From assembly GCA_036393335.1 (NCBI GenBank), contig DASWHD010000204.1, positions 1 to 7,052 on the forward strand: a DNA stretch of 7,052 nucleotides, in the 5' to 3' direction. Below the pieces are notes generated by a model. The model saw nothing but the letters and a program-made list of their open reading frames with translations. It did not search any database and had not been told where the DNA came from. This document shows, one piece after another, positions 5,001-7,052 of this stretch (position 1 is the first letter of the stretch; each line of letters opens with the position of its first letter). This stretch comes from DASWHD01 sp036393335 (GTDB lineage: Bacteria > CG2-30-53-67 > CG2-30-70-394). Made by a program: the position numbers and the translations under genes.

Positions 5001-7052
5001 CGCGACCCCGCGCAGTTCTTCGCCCGGACCTGTTTCACCCGCGCCCTGCGTGACCACGCCGGCATGGTGCTGCGCCGCCTCTCGGGCCGCACCGAGAACA
5101 CTGCCCCGGTCCTCACCCTCATCACCCAGTTCGGCGGCGGCAAGACCCACACCCTCGCCACCCTCTACCACCTGGCGACCCACGGCGAGGGGACGATCGC
5201 CTATCCGGGCGTGGCGGACCTGGTGCAGGAGGCGGGCATCGCCAACCTGCCGCAGGCGCGGGTGGCGGTGTTCGTGGGCAACGCCTGGGATCCGCAACCG
5301 GGTCGCGAGACCCCGTGGATCGACATCGCCCGCCAGCTCGCCGGCGATGCGGGGGTGGCGGCCCTCGGCACGGCGGCCAAGACCACGCCGCCCGGCACCG
5401 AGGCGATCGGCCGCGTCTTTCAGGCGGCCGGCGCGCCGGTGCTGTTGTTGTTCGACGAGGTGCTCAACTTCCTGAACCGCCACCGTGGCATGGCGGAGTC
5501 GTTTCACGCCTTCATCCAGAACCTCACCGTCGCCACCACCGGCACCACCCACGGCGCGTGCGTGATCAGCTTGCCGCGCAGCCAGGTCGAGATGACCGAC
5601 TGGGACCAGGAGTGGCAGGACCGGATCGCGAAGGTGGTGCGGCGCGTGGCCAAGGACCTGATCGCCAACGACGAGACCGAGATCAGCGAGGTGGTGCGCC
5701 GGCGGCTCTTCCAGGACCTCGGTAGCGAGAAGATCCGCAAGAACGTCGCCCGGGCCTTCGGCGACTGGTGCTTCGAGCGCCGGGCACAGCTCCCGCCCGA
5801 GTGGACGGCGGTGGACTCGGCGGCGACCGAGGCCAAGGCGCGTGACCTCCTGCGACGGCGCTTCGCGGCGTGCTACCCCTTCCACCCCGCGACCCTCTCG
5901 GTCTTCCAGCGCAAGTGGCAGGCCCTGCCGCAATATCAGCAGACGCGCGGCACCCTGGCGATGCTCGCCCAGTGGATCGCGTGGGCCTACCGCACGGGAT
6001 TCACCGAGGCGCGGCGCGAGCCCCTCATCACCCTCGGCTCGGCGCCCCTCGGCGAAAACGGGTTTCAAAGCGTGGTCCTGGGCCAGCTCGGCGAGTCCCG
6101 CCTGGGCGCGGCGATCGGGGCGGACATCGCCGGCGAGCAGGCGCACGCCAAGGCGCTGGACGCCGACACGCGGGGGCCGTTGCGGGATCTTCACCGGCGC
6201 GTGGGCGCGGCGATCCTGTTCGAGTCGTCGGGGGGGCAGACGGACAAGGTCGCGCACCTGCCGGAGCTGCGCTTCGCCCTCGGTGAGCCGGAGGTGGATA
6301 CGACGTCCATCGACAACGCCGCGCTGGCGCTGGAAGACCGTGGCTACTTCATCCGCAAGGTGGGATCGGACGGTTTCCGGATCGGCTACCAGCCGACGCT
6401 GAAGAAGGTGGTGAGTGACCGGATGCGCTCCCTCGATCCCGCCACCGAGATCGAGCCCGCCGTTCGTAGGCTGGTCGAGGATGAGTTTCGGCGCGGGGCG
6501 AGCATCCCGGTGGCGGTCTTCCCTAGGGACGGGGCGGAGATCCCGGATACGCCGCGACTCGCCCTCGTCGTCGCCGAGCCTGATGTCGACTGGACCGGTG
6601 GCGGTCCGCTCCGTACCCAGCTCGCCGAGTGGACGCGGCAACGCGGGAAATCACCGCGCTTGTATCCTGGTGCGCTGGTCTGGTGCCTCAAGAAGCCCGG
6701 CCGGGAGCTGCGCGAGCGGGTGGAGCTGATGCTCGCCTGGAAGCGGGTGGCGCGGGAGGTTGCGGAAGGCACCCTCGGCGGGGAGTTCGACAAGAGCGAC
6801 CGCGTCGAGCTCCACACGAAGGTCAAGGACGCGGAGGAGGCGGCGCAGGACGAGGTGTGGGGGGACTACCGGTTCGCGGTCGTGGCGGACGGTCAGGAGG
6901 CGGACGGGTTGAAGGTGATCGACCTGGGGGCGGGCCACTCCTCCAGCGGCGAGACGCTCTGCGGCCGGGTGATCGCCGCCCTGAAGTCGGAGGCGTTGCT
7001 CAACGAGTCCGTGGGCGCCGGCTACATCGAACGGAACTGGCCGCCGGCGCTC
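4878..7052 (+). CDS. DUF499 family P-loop ATPase, N-terminal 725 residues (3' truncated by window)
   Basis: The frame runs from ATG 4878 through 725 codons with no stop to the window end; family members are usually about 1,000 aa, so roughly a quarter is missing. Walker A is QFGGGKTH (84-91), the typical DUF499 form, and Walker B is VLLLFDEV with Asp193-Glu194. CVISLPRSQ (228-236) fits the strand and polar sensor after Walker B. No signal peptide or membrane segment is seen. DUF499 ATPases occur beside DUF1156 methylases in predicted R-M-like defence loci and presumably power recognition or processing of DNA; the mechanism is not established. The start shares one base with the HEPN stop (TGATG), implying coupling, and upstream RBS support is weak (GGAAG, 4865-4869). 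Fragments of this gene's 5' end occur in two small ORFs upstream. Confidence 0.88.
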   Translation, partial: MEPWYKVAIPRKEVREGRSFNPDEFAIALEQVVAGTAPEDYRDPAQFFARTCFTRALRDHAGMVLRRLSGRTENTAPVLTLITQFGGGKTHTLATLYHLATHGEGTIAYPGVADLVQEAGIANLPQARVAVFVGNAWDPQPGRETPWIDIARQLAGDAGVAALGTAAKTTPPGTEAIGRVFQAAGAPVLLLFDEVLNFLNRHRGMAESFHAFIQNLTVATTGTTHGACVISLPRSQVEMTDWDQEWQDRIAKVVRRVAKDLIANDETEISEVVRRRLFQDLGSEKIRKNVARAFGDWCFERRAQLPPEWTAVDSAATEAKARDLLRRRFAACYPFHPATLSVFQRKWQALPQYQQTRGTLAMLAQWIAWAYRTGFTEARREPLITLGSAPLGENGFQSVVLGQLGESRLGAAIGADIAGEQAHAKALDADTRGPLRDLHRRVGAAILFESSGGQTDKVAHLPELRFALGEPEVDTTSIDNAALALEDRGYFIRKVGSDGFRIGYQPTLKKVVSDRMRSLDPATEIEPAVRRLVEDEFRRGASIPVAVFPRDGAEIPDTPRLALVVAEPDVDWTGGGPLRTQLAEWTRQRGKSPRLYPGALVWCLKKPGRELRERVELMLAWKRVAREVAEGTLGGEFDKSDRVELHTKVKDAEEAAQDEVWGDYRFAVVADGQEADGLKVIDLGAGHSSSGETLCGRVIAALKSEALLNESVGAGYIERNWPPAL

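Noticed and set aside
4755..6641. Long 628-codon open frame on the minus strand
   Set aside because: It lies antisense to the HEPN and DUF499 genes, is rich in Arg, Gly, His and Leu without recognisable motifs, and is the usual mirror of a high-GC coding frame.

Overview
The window is a high-GC, tightly packed, all plus-strand accessory locus. It probably comes from a proteobacterium, most likely beta- or gammaproteobacterial. That guess rests on GC-rich codon use and on a REP-like CCCTCTCCC/GGGAGAGGG palindrome of a type common in those genomes; nothing here fixes the genus. All recognisable genes are of anti-phage, restriction or toxin-antitoxin type, so I read it as a defence island.

Layout. 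(1) 1-486: the 3' end of a DUF1156-type DNA methyltransferase, with a REP-like palindrome read through in frame. (2) 492-3260, cargo 1: a RecF/OLD-like ATPase, a DUF4276 Toprim-like protein, and a two-domain protein with an EVE/PUA-like N-terminus and a PD-(D/E)XK nuclease C-terminus. The first two overlap by 4 nt and the third follows after 1 nt. (3) 3270-3428: a 52-codon chimeric ORF. (4) 3443-3937, cargo 2: a DUF4258 domain fused in frame to a DUF2283 domain. (5) 3941-4123: a 60-codon chimeric ORF. (6) 4143-4878, cargo 3: an MNT nucleotidyltransferase/HEPN pair. (7) 4878-7052 and beyond: a DUF499 ATPase, the classical partner of the DUF1156 methylase, cut by the window edge.

The main discovery is the relation between the flanking genes and the two small ORFs. 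Each small ORF begins like the start of the DUF499 protein (MEAWFKGAIP or MDPWFGVTML against MEPWYKVAIP) and ends with the last residues of the methylase (the SEEKR-LLDAMLLAVPR tail). The region between methylase and ATPase therefore reads: methylase tail, cargo 1, ATPase head/methylase tail, cargo 2, ATPase head/methylase tail, cargo 3, ATPase. This is the pattern expected if several complete loci of the form methylase-cargo-ATPase were stacked and the internal ATPase and methylase bodies were deleted, leaving in-frame scars. Cargo genes abut the scars within 0-19 nt. The methylase-ATPase junction thus looks like a hot spot that accumulates alternative defence cargo in series while staying one co-directional, translationally coupled operon.

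How the genes may work together (inference): the methylase and DUF499 ATPase form an R-M-like core. Cargo 1 looks like a split OLD/PARIS-like ATPase-Toprim pair with a possible modified-DNA-reading nuclease. Cargo 2 and 3 look like toxin-antitoxin modules that could guard the locus or act in abortive infection. No tRNA, rRNA, CRISPR array, transposase, clear promoter or terminator was seen, and no gap without a gene exceeds 20 bases.
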